64,000 bases of DNA from Phoenix dactylifera (GCF_009389715.1 NW_024067889.1:338751-402750), one strand, 5' to 3'. Positions 1-12,864 are shown, counted from the stretch's first letter. The notes: generated by a model from the letters alone, not told the origin. A program made the numbers and translations.

Positions 1-1190
1 TGTGTCATAGTCCAGTGATTAAAGATTTCTAAATATCCATGAGTAACTTTTTTGATATGCCATAGGAATCCAAAATTATTAGCCAAATAATTCCAAAAAT
101 TTTCTTGATATATACTAGAAGGATTTTTTATGTATTCTCAATTCTCATGAATTAAAAGTAAAAGCAAATACACTAGTTCTTATAGTGGTCCTATTATTTT
201 GTCACAGACTCTACTTTTTGTGGTCACAACCTCCAGAAAATTAGGCTATGTTCTAATTCTAGATATGATATATCTTAGATATAATGAAGTGTAAATGACA
301 ACATCTCCATTGATCCCAATATCAGGTGTTTTGGCACTACACCGATAGATACAAAGGAAAACTAAGCTTAACCCATATGAGGTGGGAGTGGATGGATCAA
401 AAATACTATTCTTAACATCAAGTTTAGAAAATTAATTGAATCATAGTTACATTCACGCAGCATCAGCCATTTGCAACATATTTTTATTATTTTATTATTT
501 TTTCTGCATATAAATTTAATGCTGCCATGACAACCAACTTCAAAATCTCTGCTGCAATTTTATACCTATCACCAACTATTCCACCCACAGGAGGGCCATC
601 ATTTAGGAATATAGCTCTTCATTCTTAATACACTCATGATTTTCAGCAAATTGTATGGTAATAACAAGCATACACACACACACACACACATGATAAGGGA
701 GGCATGATGCCACCCAGCTTTTATTATTAAATGAAGCTTAGATACAAGTGATTATATACACGAGGCAATAGGGATATATTGGCCTATTGTCCAAAGGAAA
801 CGAGATATGATATGTGCTTAGATTGAACTAAGGCATATTGCTCTTCCTTTTCCATGAAGCTATTCTTTGCGTAATATGCTTCATGCCAACATTCAATGCA
901 TAGATGCAATTCTAAGAAATTTGTTTTCGAAGAATTCTGATCAAATATTTTAGAAAATAGATAGATCTACAGGAGAGATTTATAAAAAAAAATCTATGCA
1001 TCTCGGATATATGTACAGATCTACCCGACAAAAAAAAACATTATATTTTGCATGGATACAAATGTTTAGGAAAATAAGACGGACTTGATCAAACATAAGA
1101 AATTAAAATATCAAGAAATCAAAAAATAAAAGAATCAATACCTTATGAAATCAAAAAGTCACTGTGGCCAAAAAAAGAAAAGAGTAAAGA
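1..1190. other. Intergenic, AT-rich, no gene seen
   Basis: I found no coding frame, RNA gene or element boundary here. A short (CA)n run lies near 672-690 and an A-rich stretch near 980-1,150. Confidence 0.5.
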
Positions 1191-1194
1191 AACC

Positions 1195-2215
1195 AGATAG
1201 GAATCCAATTCAAGTCCCTCATGGATGGAGCTTCATTACGGATGCCTTTTTTAAGACAACAATTTTCTAAAGTCTCTCATGTACAATGCACGGGGATTTG
1301 GCCAGTACTCAACCACAAGATCAAGGGGCAAGATTGTCCTAAAACTTTGTCACAAAATCACCACATAGAATAATCTTAGATATCCATCTTTGAAAAGTAG
1401 GAATGATATAAGATCACTGCCACATAGAATTACTAGGGTGCAGCCAAACATGGTGATCTCATTACTTTCACCCAGATCACCTTCGATCCTGAGTGGATTA
1501 CCCATACTAGACACCCTCTTGGTCCCACCAAATCATCACAATTTAAAATCAATAGAAAATTGATGCCGACATTTCAGTTCTATTCTAAAAGGTTGAAATA
1601 AGGACTCTTATTTGTTAGGATAAGAACTCCAATAAATACGCCACCCTACATGACAAACATGCTCCTTTCACAATGGCCGATCTAGGACGACACTTCCTCA
1701 CGGATGCTTTTTTTTCTTCAGGACAACAATTTTCTGAAGTCTCTCACATAATACGTGATCCTGGCGTGCTCCAGTCAGGATTACTCAACCGCAAGATCAA
1801 GAGGCAAGATTGTCCTAAAATTTTATTCCAAGATCACCACGTAGGATAATCTTGGATACTCATCTTTGAAAAGTGGAAATGATATGAGATCACTACCATA
1901 TAGGATCACTGCAGTGCAACCAAACACAGTGATCTTATTACTTTCACCCAGATCACCTTCGATCCTGAGTGGACTACCCATACCAGACACCCTCTTAGTC
2001 GCACCAAATACATCACTATTTAAAATCAATAGAAAATTGATGCCCACATTCCATTTCTGTTTCAAAAGGTTGAGATAAGAACTAGGATAAGGACTCCAAT
2101 AAATACGTGATCCTGGCGTGCTCCAGTCATTTGATTCCCTTAATAATACTGCCTTCCATCATACGCCAACCTAAATGACAAACATACTCCTTTCACAATG
2201 GCTGATCCAGGAGGC
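1195..2215. repeat. Diverged direct duplication, unit about 476 bp
   Basis: Two diverged copies lie head to tail, roughly 1,195-1,680 and 1,681-2,100. The shared segment GACAACAATTTTCT starts at about 1,255 and 1,732. CACCCAGATCACCTTCGATC starts at about 1,469 and 1,945, so the offset is 476-477 bp. A third partial match follows: the stretch with CTCCAATAAATACG and TCCTTTCACAATGG recurs near 1,630-1,675 and 2,090-2,205. Short frames on both strands inside the repeat are not conserved between copies, so I do not call them genes. The block ends about 200 bp before the TATA box of the MACPF gene. Confidence 0.85.
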
Positions 2216-2405
2216 CAAATCGGTCATTTAAATGTACCATGTTGCATAGAGCGCTAGATGGAGGGGAAAGATAAAAAAAAAAAAACAAGTAGTTAAATAA
2301 AAAATAGCAGTCAAACTTAACGCGAGAACGAGCGGAAGTGGAATCTTCCCCCTTCCCATCATATTTTCTTCCCTTCTCACTACAATATCCTTCATCACGC
2401 GTATA

Positions 2406-2440
2406 TTATATATAGAGCCATAAGCTCTCGCAATTCCAAA
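2406..2440 (+). promoter_or_regulatory. TATA box and probable start region of the MACPF gene
   Basis: A TATATATA-type box at 2,406-2,414 lies about 225 bp upstream of the chosen ATG. Transcription would then begin near 2,435-2,445 and give a 5' leader of roughly 195 bases. The position and strand fit the downstream gene. The exact start is inferred. Confidence 0.55.
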
Positions 2441-2637
2441 TAACCAAGCCGTTGAAGGGGGCTAAGGGGGGCCAAAGAAAAAAAAAAGGGACAAAAATCC
2501 TCCTCCTTTGACATCCTCTAACATAGAACTCTTCCCCCTTCTCCTCCTCTCCTTCTCACCTTCAACATATACATAAGCCAATGCAAGGGGACGGAAGTTG
2601 GTGCAAAAAGATACAGAGATAGAGAAGAGGGGAGGAG

Positions 2638-2949
2638 ATGAGTGGGGTTGTGGAAAGGGCCCTGAGGTGTTTGGGGAAAGGCTTCGATGTGACATGCGAC
2701 TTCCGGCCGAAGTACTGCAAGGGGAAGGAGAGGCTGGTTGTGATCAACGAGGAGAGGGGAGAGCTCCTGGTACCCGGGTTTGGAGCCTTTGAAGATGTGC
2801 CAGTTGATATAAAGTGTGATAAGGGGGATCGAATCAGATACCAGTCTGATGTGCTTCAGTTCAACCAGGTATTGGGTCATCACCTTCCTCTGATTGATTA
2901 ATTTGACTATTGATCACTATTAGCTATTAGCTTTTCCCTTTGACCAGAT

Positions 2950-3016
<67 letters not shown>

Positions 3017-6000
3017 TGTTGCTGGAATGCCAAAAGTTTCTTTTGTTTGTTGGATTTGGATCCTGTGGTTTGGTTTAATGTCATAACTAATGCCTTGCTC
3101 TCTGGCATTTTATGAATGCCAAGAAACAACACTCCTATCTTGTATGGAAAACATTCTGCCTGTTTATTTGTTTAGATTTTTTTTTAAGTGAAATATTGCC
3201 ATGTTCTCTTTTTGTCGGATGGATTTGGAAAATTAGAGCTATAACTACGTTTCTTCATCATGTTATAGGTATTTGGCACAAAGGTCCAGTCATTTTGTTC
3301 TTCAAATTGCTCACACCCATCTTTGGTTTTACTCACATTTTTTTCACAGTAATATGCATCAACGAAATAGGATAAGATCGAATTAACTTATTCCTTTTCA
3401 AATTAACTTTTTGATGTTTAAATACCAGCCAATCGCTGCGATTCTTATGACCAGAACAACCATATACCATGATGTAGCACATATGTTTGAATTGTTCATG
3501 AGATGCAACTACAACTACGCATGCTCCATTATGGTGCCATCTTTTGTTTTTTTTTTTTCAAAGACATCATGGTGCCATGTAACTCCACAACAAATTTCAC
3601 TTACTAGCAAAAGAGGACAAAAAATATACCCAATAGCTTTCGACCCAAAATACAAGTTATAAGTGGAAGAAGTAATAGAGGTGAATAAAATCAGATTGTA
3701 TGCTTACGTGACGCACTTCGCTGTGTGTTCGGATTGTGTCCCTCGTGCGAAAGAATGATTAATCTTCTTTTGTGGTGTCGACTATTGGATCGTATCTTAC
3801 AAAACTTTCAAAGCATTTCGAACCTCTTTGCCATTGGTCTGCACAAATCTAGAAGTAATTATTACACAATCCAATGATGGATTCAAGCGAAGGAAGGTGA
3901 ATTCTTCTTTCGCGCCAAACATATAATCCTTTCCTATTACCAGCAACCTCTCCTACCTCAGCCATCTTCGAGAAATCCAATTTGGACCAAACCAACTGAA
4001 AGAGATTTCTTAGTTGACCATTAGATTGCAAGTATTCCAAACTCTTTTGCCATCGGTCTGCACATATTTCAAAGCGATTATTGCACAATCCTCTTTTCTT
4101 GCGAAAGATACAGTCCTTTTCTCTTTGACAGCAAGCTCCCCTACCTCAGCCATCTTCAAGACCATAACTCAAGTTTCCCCATTTGACTGGACTTTTCCTC
4201 CAGGCTGTCCAAGTTTTCTTAATAAAATCCAAGTAGATTTTAACGGCCGAAAAATAGGACAGGAGGAATTAAAAGTCCAAATGTAGGAGCCATGTGGAAT
4301 AATTCCCAGCATATAGAATGGTGGCGACACCAACAATGAATTAATGTCCCTCACTGACGGCGACCATGACTCACGTCGGAGAAATTAACGCACTGATCCA
4401 CCCCAAGTTTCAGCTTTTTATATATATAAATGGAGGGAGTGAGCAACTTTCTCCAAATTTTATTGAAAGAAAAAAAAATATTGCAAAAAAGCAAGAGAGA
4501 AGACCGTAGTTTAAGCTTCTATTACGTAGAAATTCTTGTTACAAGTATCGCAGAAGAAAGTTTTTACTATAGATTCTATTTTTTTTTTTTCCTTTTTGTT
4601 CCTCATGTATGATGAATGAGAACAGATGTCATCCATCTGGTTCTCAAATCATCAGGTTATTTACCAAAAAAAAGTCATCAGGTTGACTTCCATATATTTT
4701 TATTCAGAACGGCCACCCGTTCCCATGTAGCAGCCAAGACCAGGGGAGAAGCAAGGAGAGTAGGCCGTAGTCAAGGAGGTTGTTCATAGATTTGTTGTTA
4801 CATAACTAGATGGAGTACTGTTACTAGCTATGGGTCTTTACTCATGTTTATTAATGGATGTGAGTCTTTTCCATTTGGCCAGCCCTGGCAAGAAGCTTTA
4901 GCCATTTGTAAATACGTCAATAGGAGATAGCCGGTGCTATTTAGCTATGATTTAGTAGTACTAGAATCCAATGGTGATGTCTTTTACCCACTGTTTTCAA
5001 AAAAAAAGAAAAAACAAAGAGCTTACTAGTATGAGTAAAGAAGTATTACCATTGGGGAAGGCCTCGGTTCATATTTATAAGCTTTCCAAGGATCATTTGT
5101 CAACAAATATTTATAAACTAAAAATAATCTGTTATACATATTTTTCTACAATAATTGAATCCGAACCTACTCAATTGAAAATCAAATGACAGAGCTGGCC
5201 AATTTCTTTATTCAAATTCGTTGACGGGCTCAAAGGAGTGTTGTAAAAGAAATAACAGATCGAGATTGGCTAGACCTGCCTTCAGGACCTTGACCATTTC
5301 TTCGATTTGGTGCAGACCAGAGAAATTTAATTAGAATATTGTTTGAAATAATGACTTTAGCTGGCATTAATCAAACCAAAGGTGACAGCATTTATAGCTT
5401 GGATTCACATACAGATGTCGGAGCTGTTCAACCAGAGGAGCTCGTTGGCTGGAAAGATCCCCTCAGGCTTGTTCAACTGTGTGTTCGAATTCAACAGCAG
5501 CTCATGGGCTCGAGATGCCTCAAGGACCAAATGCTTGGCCATGGATGGCTACTTCATCTCTCTCTTTGACCTTCGTATTGTCCGCCAACCTCTCATCCTC
5601 TCCCATCATGTCCTCAAAGATGTTCCTTCTTCTTGGGACCCAGCTGCTCTCTCAAGGTATACTAATTAAACAATTGTTATTTCCTTTCATTTTTTTCCTT
5701 GGTTGGCTGCTTTTTTCTCTCTCTTTCTCCATTTGGAGCTAATATGATAATTAAGTCAACCAAGGTAGGCCTTGGATCATATTTTTCGACTAATGAAATA
5801 TATGCATGCTTACAAGTTGAATGCATGGTAAGTAACTTTACTAAAGGAAAAAATCCAAACATTTAGAAATAAAAAAAGAATGTAGAAAAATCATCAGGTT
5901 TAGGAGCAAATAAGAGAAAAGAATTGAAGTTAGCAAATTTAGTGACTTATGGTGCTGATTCATATATCTTGATATGTTTTTTTATTAAAAAAAATCATTT

Positions 6001-9000
6001 ATATCCCTATAAAAATATTTACCCTTACAAAGTTGCAATTTTCATATATATCCCTAAGTCCAATTCTTTTTTCATATTTATTCTTGTCATCACTCTTTTT
6101 TAGAGACCGTTAGACAGCATTGTTAAATTATTGTTAAAGTGAAATGATTTTTTACCCTCATATATCTAGCTTCAAATTTTATTTGAAAATAATATTAAGA
6201 GTTGAATGGAGCCATTGACCACTACCTAAAACATAAACCTCCTACCCACTGGTACAATATATGATGAGATCATAAATTGATGATTCATTTTACCTATCCT
6301 TAGTGACTTGAATTATTTCAGCTAGCTTATGGTATTTGAGTAGTCAATTTTTTCTCTTTCATAAAAAAAAAGAAAAACGTCCACCATTTTTGTACACCAT
6401 ATCTTAAATCTTTATTTTTTTTCTGAAAATTAGATGATTTACGGTTACTTTGCATTAGTTTTACTATTGAAATATAGTATAAAATGTGGATCATGTTATT
6501 TAACGATTAGTAATTAAACAACTTTTTTTCATCTATGCATATTCATATCTATTTGACATAAAATTTAAAAATAAATTTACTTCACTTTATTTCTTTGAAT
6601 AGTTTGAAAATCTGCTATTTAAAATGATTTAAATTAACATATTTTAATTATTCTGAAATAAATTTATATCTTTATTTATTTAGGTAGTGAAGGGTTGAAA
6701 TCACCAAGCAAATAAAATGAAATATATTTATCTTATACATTCCTATCAAAGGGAAAAGAATATGCAAACTATTGATAAACTTTTAATTTACTATTGCCTT
6801 TTAAATGACATAGATCTACATTTTGCACTGCTTTTGAACAATAGAATAAGCTACCCAAAAGAATGAAATGATGTATATATCTAATTTGTTTGTTTATCAA
6901 AGAGGAAAGTGAACTATTCGAATATAATAAGCTAATAGAGAGAATTCAATTCATTCGGTATCTAGAAAATAAATCACTAATTTAAACAATTATTGGGTAC
7001 CGTGTTGGTGTTTAGGAGGTTTCTGCTTTGTTCGTCTCAACTCTTCAACATGATTTTAACTTCAAAATTTTGGACCTTGTTCTGTGATGGTAAAATATCA
7101 TTTTCTAAATTCAATCAATTTTAGTTGTAGTTTAACAGCACTGTCCAACAATATATATCTGATAGGGGTAAATATGCCAAAAAATGGATCTAGAGAAAAA
7201 TATATGTAAATCGCAACTTTGTAGGGTAAATATGTAATTGGATATTTTTATAAGGTTGCATATAAAAAAATTCCTTCTTCTTATAAGAAAAGATATTATC
7301 AATGTTATTGAGTGTGAAAACAATTAGCTTGGGAGAGTCAATAAAAATTGTAACAACAATATCAAAGATAGACATAAATGAATAGGTTTTCACGGGAAAA
7401 TACGTATTAGTTTTTGTTTTCTTTATTCTCTTCCCTTGGTCATCAGATTAGAGTTGAAACTCTCTCAACATATTGAAGCCTGATGGATTATTTGTGTGCC
7501 CACTAAACTTGTAAGCTGCCCTAGTCCATGATCTTTAACACCAAATAATAATTAAGTACAGCAACTGCCAAGTTGGCTCTCCAACTAGCAAGCTTTGACT
7601 TCAAAGTTTTGTTCAAGGAACCAAACTCAGTAGGGTTAGAAAAATATTAAAAAGAAAGCCTGAAAATAAAGAAAACAAGGTTGAATTCTAATGGGGCCAT
7701 TGGTTACTAATCAGCTATTTGCTCTTTGTCTTTAAAGCAGATTCATTGAAAACTACGGGACACATATAATAGTGGGGCTAAGTGTCGGAGGCCAGGATGT
7801 GGTTTATCTGAAGCAAGACGGGTCTTCTAATCTAGCTCCATCTGAACTCAAGCTACACTTGGATAAACTTGGAGATCAACTCTTCACTGGGATTTGTACC
7901 CTGCCTTCTCTCCGCTCTAAATCCAAAGAGCATAAGCTCAAGGTCACCTTGACTTTGTCACTCTCCCTCTCCCCGATGAACACTCACATAGAAGCTTTTA
8001 TGAGACTTATTAATGGGCTTATTAACAGGTTCCGGAGGCTTTCAATGTGTTTGGCTCACAACCTAGGCTTGTTGAAGGCATTAATCCAGTCTCATGCAAA
8101 GATGTACGTAGTAAGGTTACTCAATAATATGCTATACAAGTAATGCCTGCCGGCAATAAATTTCTTGAGATTATAACTTCTTTAGTTTTACCTTAACCAT
8201 TTGCAAAAAAAATAATGTTTAATTTGGTTTATGCAGGGCATAACAGTCATATGCTTGAAGAGGGGAGGAGATACATCCACGAGCAGCCATTGTGAATGGC
8301 TCCTAACAGTCCCTTCAATGCCCGATGTGATCAACTTCACCTTTGTCCCCATTACCTCCCTCCTAAAGGGTGTTCGTGGTGCTGGCTTCCTATCCCACGC
8401 CATTAACCTCTACCTTCGATGTAAGTTATCTTCTCTTTGTAGAAATTTGATATATCTTAGATTAAGAAAAAATAAAGCTTCATCTCTCTTGATGCATTTC
8501 CAATCTCCTGATGATTTCGATACAGTCAATGAAAATAATGGAAGATTACTCTTTTGTAACCAACAAACATCTTTCCTTTTTGTCGAATGGTCTTCTAATT
8601 TTCATTTTTACCTTTTCTCTTTTGGAAGAACTAGGACTAAGGAATCCTAGCCTCACGATCTTGTAGATTCTACAATAAACCCCTCATTTGCTCAAAATAA
8701 TTTGGAGGAGGTCTTAGGGATTTGTCATGGATTATTATATGTTTGGCATTTTGAGGCTTGGTTATATGAATGCTCTGAAATGTTGATCTATGTAGCTTTG
8801 GTTCATCTATTCAGCTATTTAGATCAAAAGAGTTTGAAACTACTATATGCAAAAGTAGTGGAGAGCAACATCAGTGCACATAAGTTTACAATTAATTCAC
8901 ATAAGACATGGAGCTAAAATGGTAGAAATAATCTCCTCCCTTCTATATGAGAATAGTAGGAACAAGAATAAAAAACAAAAATGGCACCATCATAGCATAG

Positions 9001-10976
9001 CAAAACAACAAGAGGCCAAGAATTTTTAGGTGAAAATTTCTTCCAAAAAAAACCACAGATGCTAGTCCAGTCAAACCTACCCTAAAAAATTTTAACTTAT
9101 GTTTACATTCTTCTATAAGTAATACTAGAGATTACCCTTCTTGGATCATAATGCTCCATAATTCTATATAAGAGATACCAAACATCAACAGACTTTCTCA
9201 TGTCTTTCGCACATAAGAGGTCTTCTCACCAAACAAATATCAATTTCAATCAAAGAAGGGACTTACTCCTTTTAGACATAGCTCTCTTTTGTTTTTGTTG
9301 GAAAACGAAGGAAATGAGAATCTTCCCCACAATTTTATTGATGCAAACAGATATTATTTACAAAGAAGTAGAGCAAAGCAAAGGGTACATAAACGAAGCT
9401 ATAACTGAAAAGGAAAACAAAGTAGAGAAGATAAATCAGAGAGTCCTCGATCTAACGAAACACAAAACCCAGAGGACATCATTTTCTTCTTTACTTGAAG
9501 AAACATAAATCTTCCCAAAGTCATGGGCTGCAATGATGTCCTCGACAAGGTCTTTTCTACATTAGACAGTCTCTCCCAAACCTAGAGGACCTGAAGGAAT
9601 TATGTTAGCAGCCATATCTGTCCCTTTTTCTTCTACATTATAAGATATCAAATTTGATTACCGGTCTCATCCATTCCATCTAAACCAACACTGAGACGGC
9701 TTCATCTCCTTGTAAGGAGGGATACCCAACATCATCCTGGTTGAAATAGAGGTTAAACAAGTTAGGTCTGGCTGCCCAAAATGAAAGAAAAAAAAGGTAT
9801 TGATGTGGAAATATTTAGGAAGCTATCTTAATCTAGTATTATCTTTTGAGCCAATGTTTCTTTCGGTGCATGACTATGTTCAGACAATATTTTAATATGA
9901 AAGTCATGTAACCTTATTTTATGTCTTCATATGCAGATAAACCTCCTATAGCTGACTTGCAATACTTCTTGGACTTCCAATCTCAGAAGTTGTGGGCTCC
10001 TATGCACAGTGACCACCCTCTTGGTCCTAGCTCAATTAGATCTACTCCAACTCCTTCTTTACAGTTCAATCTAATGGGTCCCAAGCTCTATATCAACACT
10101 ACTCAGGTAGCACCACCTTAATTCTTAAATCTTTATTTAACAATCACCATTAACCTCTCGTCACCATACGACCTCTTTACACCCACAATTTCAGGTCATC
10201 GTTGAAAGAAAACCTATCACCGGCATGAGACTCCACCTTGAGGGCAAGAAAAACGATCGGTTAGCTCAATTTGCTTTAATTGCTTATTGTTTCATTTGAG
10301 TGTGCATGTAATTATGGTCAAGAACTAATTAGACTATTTACGTGTTGTTATTAGGCTAGCCATCCACCTTCAACATTTATCAAACACCCCCACTTTCATG
10401 GAAGCCCAGTCAAATAAAGCACCATTGTGGCGGGGATCGGAGGAGATCGCAAATGAAAGATACTATGAGGCAGTCCAATGGAAGATGTTCTCGCACGTGT
10501 GCACCGTGCCGGTGAAGTACGATCCTCAGTGGTCGACGAATGGTGGAGAAACTTCATTCATTGTGACTGGAGCTCAGCTCCATGTGAAGGCCCATGAGTC
10601 GACGAGTGTGCTGCACCTGAGGCTCCTATACTCTGAAGTGCCTGGTTGCATTGTGGGCCAGTCCAGGTGGGAGCAGGGCCCATTGGGCTTCTCTCAAAAA
10701 TCAGGCTTCTTCTCATCGATCAGTACACCATTCGTTGGAGTAGAAAAAGAGGGGCAGCCAGGCCCAGTTGTCATTGTGGACTCTGGTGTGTTCCCCTCAG
10801 GCCCACCAGCGCCTGTGGGGGCCCAAAAACGTTTGAGGTTTGTGGACACATCTCATGTGTGCAAGGGACCACAGGACACCCCTGGGTATTGGTTGGTCAC
10901 TGGTGCAAAGCTGGATGTGGAGAAAGGAAGGATAGGGCTGCATGTCAAGTTCTCACTGCTAACTTCTGTTTCCTAA
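2638..10976 (+). CDS. MACPF domain protein, CAD1/NSL1 family, 8 exons, 596 aa
   Basis: A complete gene for a plant membrane-attack-complex/perforin (MACPF) protein. Family members CAD1 and NSL1 restrain salicylic-acid-dependent cell death and immunity, probably at membranes. Coding exons: 2638-2868, 5415-5656, 7741-7942, 8029-8103, 8237-8420, 9937-10106, 10195-10259, 10355-10976. Every junction is GT-AG and the phases agree, giving 1,791 nt. The N-terminus (ALRCLGKGFDVTCDFRPKYC) is the family start. The MACPF signature YGTHIIVGLSVGG is at about residues 163-175. The central block with SEWLL-like and VPDVINFTFVPI-like segments follows, then a C-terminal region ending near VKFSLLTSVS. The length matches the roughly 560-630 aa of relatives. 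The ATG at 2,638 is chosen because relatives begin just before this motif. Intron 3 is only 86 bp, and its retention would shift the frame. Family assignment is firm; the exact orthologue is not resolved. Confidence 0.94.
2949..3014. repeat. Compound (TA)n(GATA)n microsatellite
   Basis: A run of TA dinucleotides from about 2,951 passes into GATA tetranucleotides up to about 3,014. It lies just inside intron 1 of the MACPF gene. Confidence 0.95.
3815..4160. repeat. Diverged tandem duplication in MACPF intron 1, offset about 219 bp
   Basis: The segment with TTTGCCATTGGTCTGCACA at about 3,828 recurs as TTTGCCATCGGTCTGCACA at about 4,047. Both copies run on through a 'cacaatcc...cctacctcagccatcttc' stretch. 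Small frames in both strands of the repeat look incidental. The rest of intron 1 (2,869-5,414) holds AT-rich DNA without recognisable coding sequence. Confidence 0.8.
5975..7275. mobile_element. Non-autonomous DNA element with long terminal inverted repeats, in MACPF intron 2
   Basis: The left end, near 5,985-6,070, has a 'tatatccctataaaaatattt...' stretch followed by ACAAAGTTGCAATTT. The right end, near 7,190-7,275, read on the minus strand gives 'gcaaccttataaaaatatcc...', then ACAAAGTTGCGATTTACATA. The ends therefore form inverted repeats of roughly 80 bp around an AT-rich core with no transposase. The same sequence type occurs near 63.0 and 63.8 kb. Long inverted repeats suggest a Mutator-like derivative, but I could not fix a target duplication. 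Exact ends are uncertain by 10-20 bp. Confidence 0.65.
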
Positions 10977-11485
10977 CCTTGAGAATATGTAATTGTACAG
11001 GCTTTAAGACTACTTGGAGGATATCACACTTCTTCTTTCATTCTTTTTGTCTGTGAATACTTGAAGTGCGACATTATATCGGAGAAATTTAAGGAAAATG
11101 CTGTATGAAAATTGGAGAAACAAAGTTATCCATTTTAATGATTTTGTTAAAAAAAAAATTAAAGCTTGATAGAGAACAACATAATCAAGGAGGATGAAGT
11201 GCTATTTTGCCTCTATCCTAGGTAATGTTGTCCATTCTTCACTTAGTCTATAATATAAACCAATACCATGTAGACTATAATATATTGAGCAACCATTTTA
11301 AATTTTGGACAAATAATGTCAAAGTGGATACGTAATACGTTGATTATTGCCTAAAAGCTCTCATGTGTATCGCCCTTCATCTCATAGAGAATAAAGATAT
11401 TTGGCAAGATTTTGCCATGAAGCATTGTAAAGCCATTCAAGTTCAAAGAAAGCAAATTTCATATTTTGAACTTTGGAGAGCTTTA
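10977..11485. other. 3' flank of the MACPF gene
   Basis: AT-rich DNA follows the stop codon. The 3' untranslated region probably ends within the first few hundred bases, but I could not identify a convincing poly(A) site. No other gene is visible. Confidence 0.5.
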
Positions 11486-11862
11486 GGCACTATTTGATTG
11501 CCGGAAAAATGAAAGAAAAAAAAAAGATAAATTAGTAGGAGAAAAATAAAGAAAAGAAAAGAACAGAACAGAAAATAGGGTATTTTCTCATAATTAGGTT
11601 AAAGTAAAAAATTGCAAAGAAAGTTGGCGAGAAAGTGGTGAAGATACTATTGAGTTATCTGCAGCCATTTGCCTATATTTTAATTTCTCTAAAGCTAGTA
11701 TCTTGTAGCAAGAAAATCTTAGACTTTTTAGAGAAAGTTTTAACCCAAAATTTTATATTTGATATTCTCTTTTTGGATTTCATTTGTACCACCAAACAAC
11801 AGAAAAGAAGACTCTTTTCTAACAAACCTTTTCTTTCACTTTCTTGATAACCAAACAAAGCC
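11486..11862. mobile_element. Tourist-like (PIF/Harbinger) MITE, 377 bp, TTA target duplication
   Basis: The left end GGCACTATTTGATTGCC begins at 11,486 and is preceded by TTA. The right end on the minus strand reads GGCTTTGTTTGGTTATC, and the element is followed by TTA at 11,863-11,865. The two ends are imperfect inverted repeats, and a TTA target duplication is typical of PIF/Harbinger elements. There is no coding sequence. The interior is purine-rich near the left end and pyrimidine-rich near the right end. Confidence 0.75.
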
Positions 11863-11869
11863 TTAAGGT

Positions 11870-12140
11870 TCTAGAGAGCTATTTATAAACATAATGTTGT
11901 CTTAGTTTGATAGGGTAGCATCTATAAACCTTGACAATCATTGGAACATGATGTATGAGATCAAATAATATCAAGCTGGAAGATTTAATACATCAGTGTG
12001 GTAGAACTAGCTTTCAGTAAATATATTTGTGTGAAAGGATTGCTGATCGGCCACATTTTGCCATGCTTTCATCATAGTCTAAGCCCGGGTTATTTATGAT
12101 TATAACCTTTATGAAAGGATTGCTTTGTGTCAGCCAATAG
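11870..12140. other. Non-coding spacer before the transposon nest
   Basis: No coding frame or element boundary was recognised. It could belong to the 3' part of the copia relic, but I see no motif to show this. Confidence 0.4.
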
Positions 12141-12145
12141 ACATA

Positions 12146-12860
12146 TTACCTGTCTTTTGATTGAGAACACCCATTTACACCAACCAAATTCATATTGGAA
12201 TTATTAGGAACTAAGGAACATTTAGCGTTATGGAGAAGATCATTGAACTCATCCACGTATAACTCCACAAGGGTGCTTAGAAGCTTGAGAGAAGCACGGA
12301 GGCTCCCTTTCGTCATCAACAACAGCCACATGGCATTGCTTCAATAGATTAGTTAGTCTCCCGTTCTTCATATGAGATTTCGGATTTCTAAATTCTGTGT
12401 TGAAGATAAGTCACCATATTTGAGGAGATGATGAACATGGAAGCATATTTTATGCTATGAGATCCCAACTTGTTTTCCTGATAAGGTCTTGGCCCTGGAA
12501 AACAAGTGCAACCAAGTATTTGTAAGGCTTTTGTAATTGGGCACTTGGCCGAATAGATTCTAATAAGGAGATTTGTGAAATTTAGGAACACCATCTGATT
12601 GCAACATTTTAATCTTATTCCTTAACAAATTTTTGACATGAGTTTTAAATCTTTTGAGAATGGAGACTACTCCAAATTTATATCTCCTGTGATCATCAAA
12701 ATAAAGCTAATATAATACCATTTATTATTAGCACGAGCAATAGGTGAGGCACCCCATAAATTAGATTGGTTAATTTTCAATAGATCATCTTTCATTGTTG
12801 GTAATGGTTCCAATGTGCAATTTTGAAAGGAATGTTGGCTCACTGAGGCGCCACTCAAAG
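12146..12860 (-). mobile_element. Copia retrotransposon relic, integrase region
   Basis: Minus-strand translations match the Ty1-copia integrase region in the expected order. Near 12,667-12,858 a segment with DDLLKINQSNLWGASPIA and then WYYISFI corresponds to the start of the integrase core (usual form HxDLWGPSP...YFVSFID). Near 12,388-12,594 a frame with ALQILGCTCFPGPRPYQENK corresponds to the usual GCxCFPxLRPYxxNK segment. Stops and frameshifts separate the pieces. Neither reverse transcriptase nor RNase H is visible. The matching gag and primer-binding site lie at 15.6-17.06 kb, so the element ran right to left. Confidence 0.75.
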
Positions 12861-12864
12861 CTGT

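Noticed and set aside
8231-8650. Read-through of MACPF exon 5 into its intron
   Set aside because: A clear donor at 8,421 (GTAAGT) ends the exon, and the next exon restores the family sequence.
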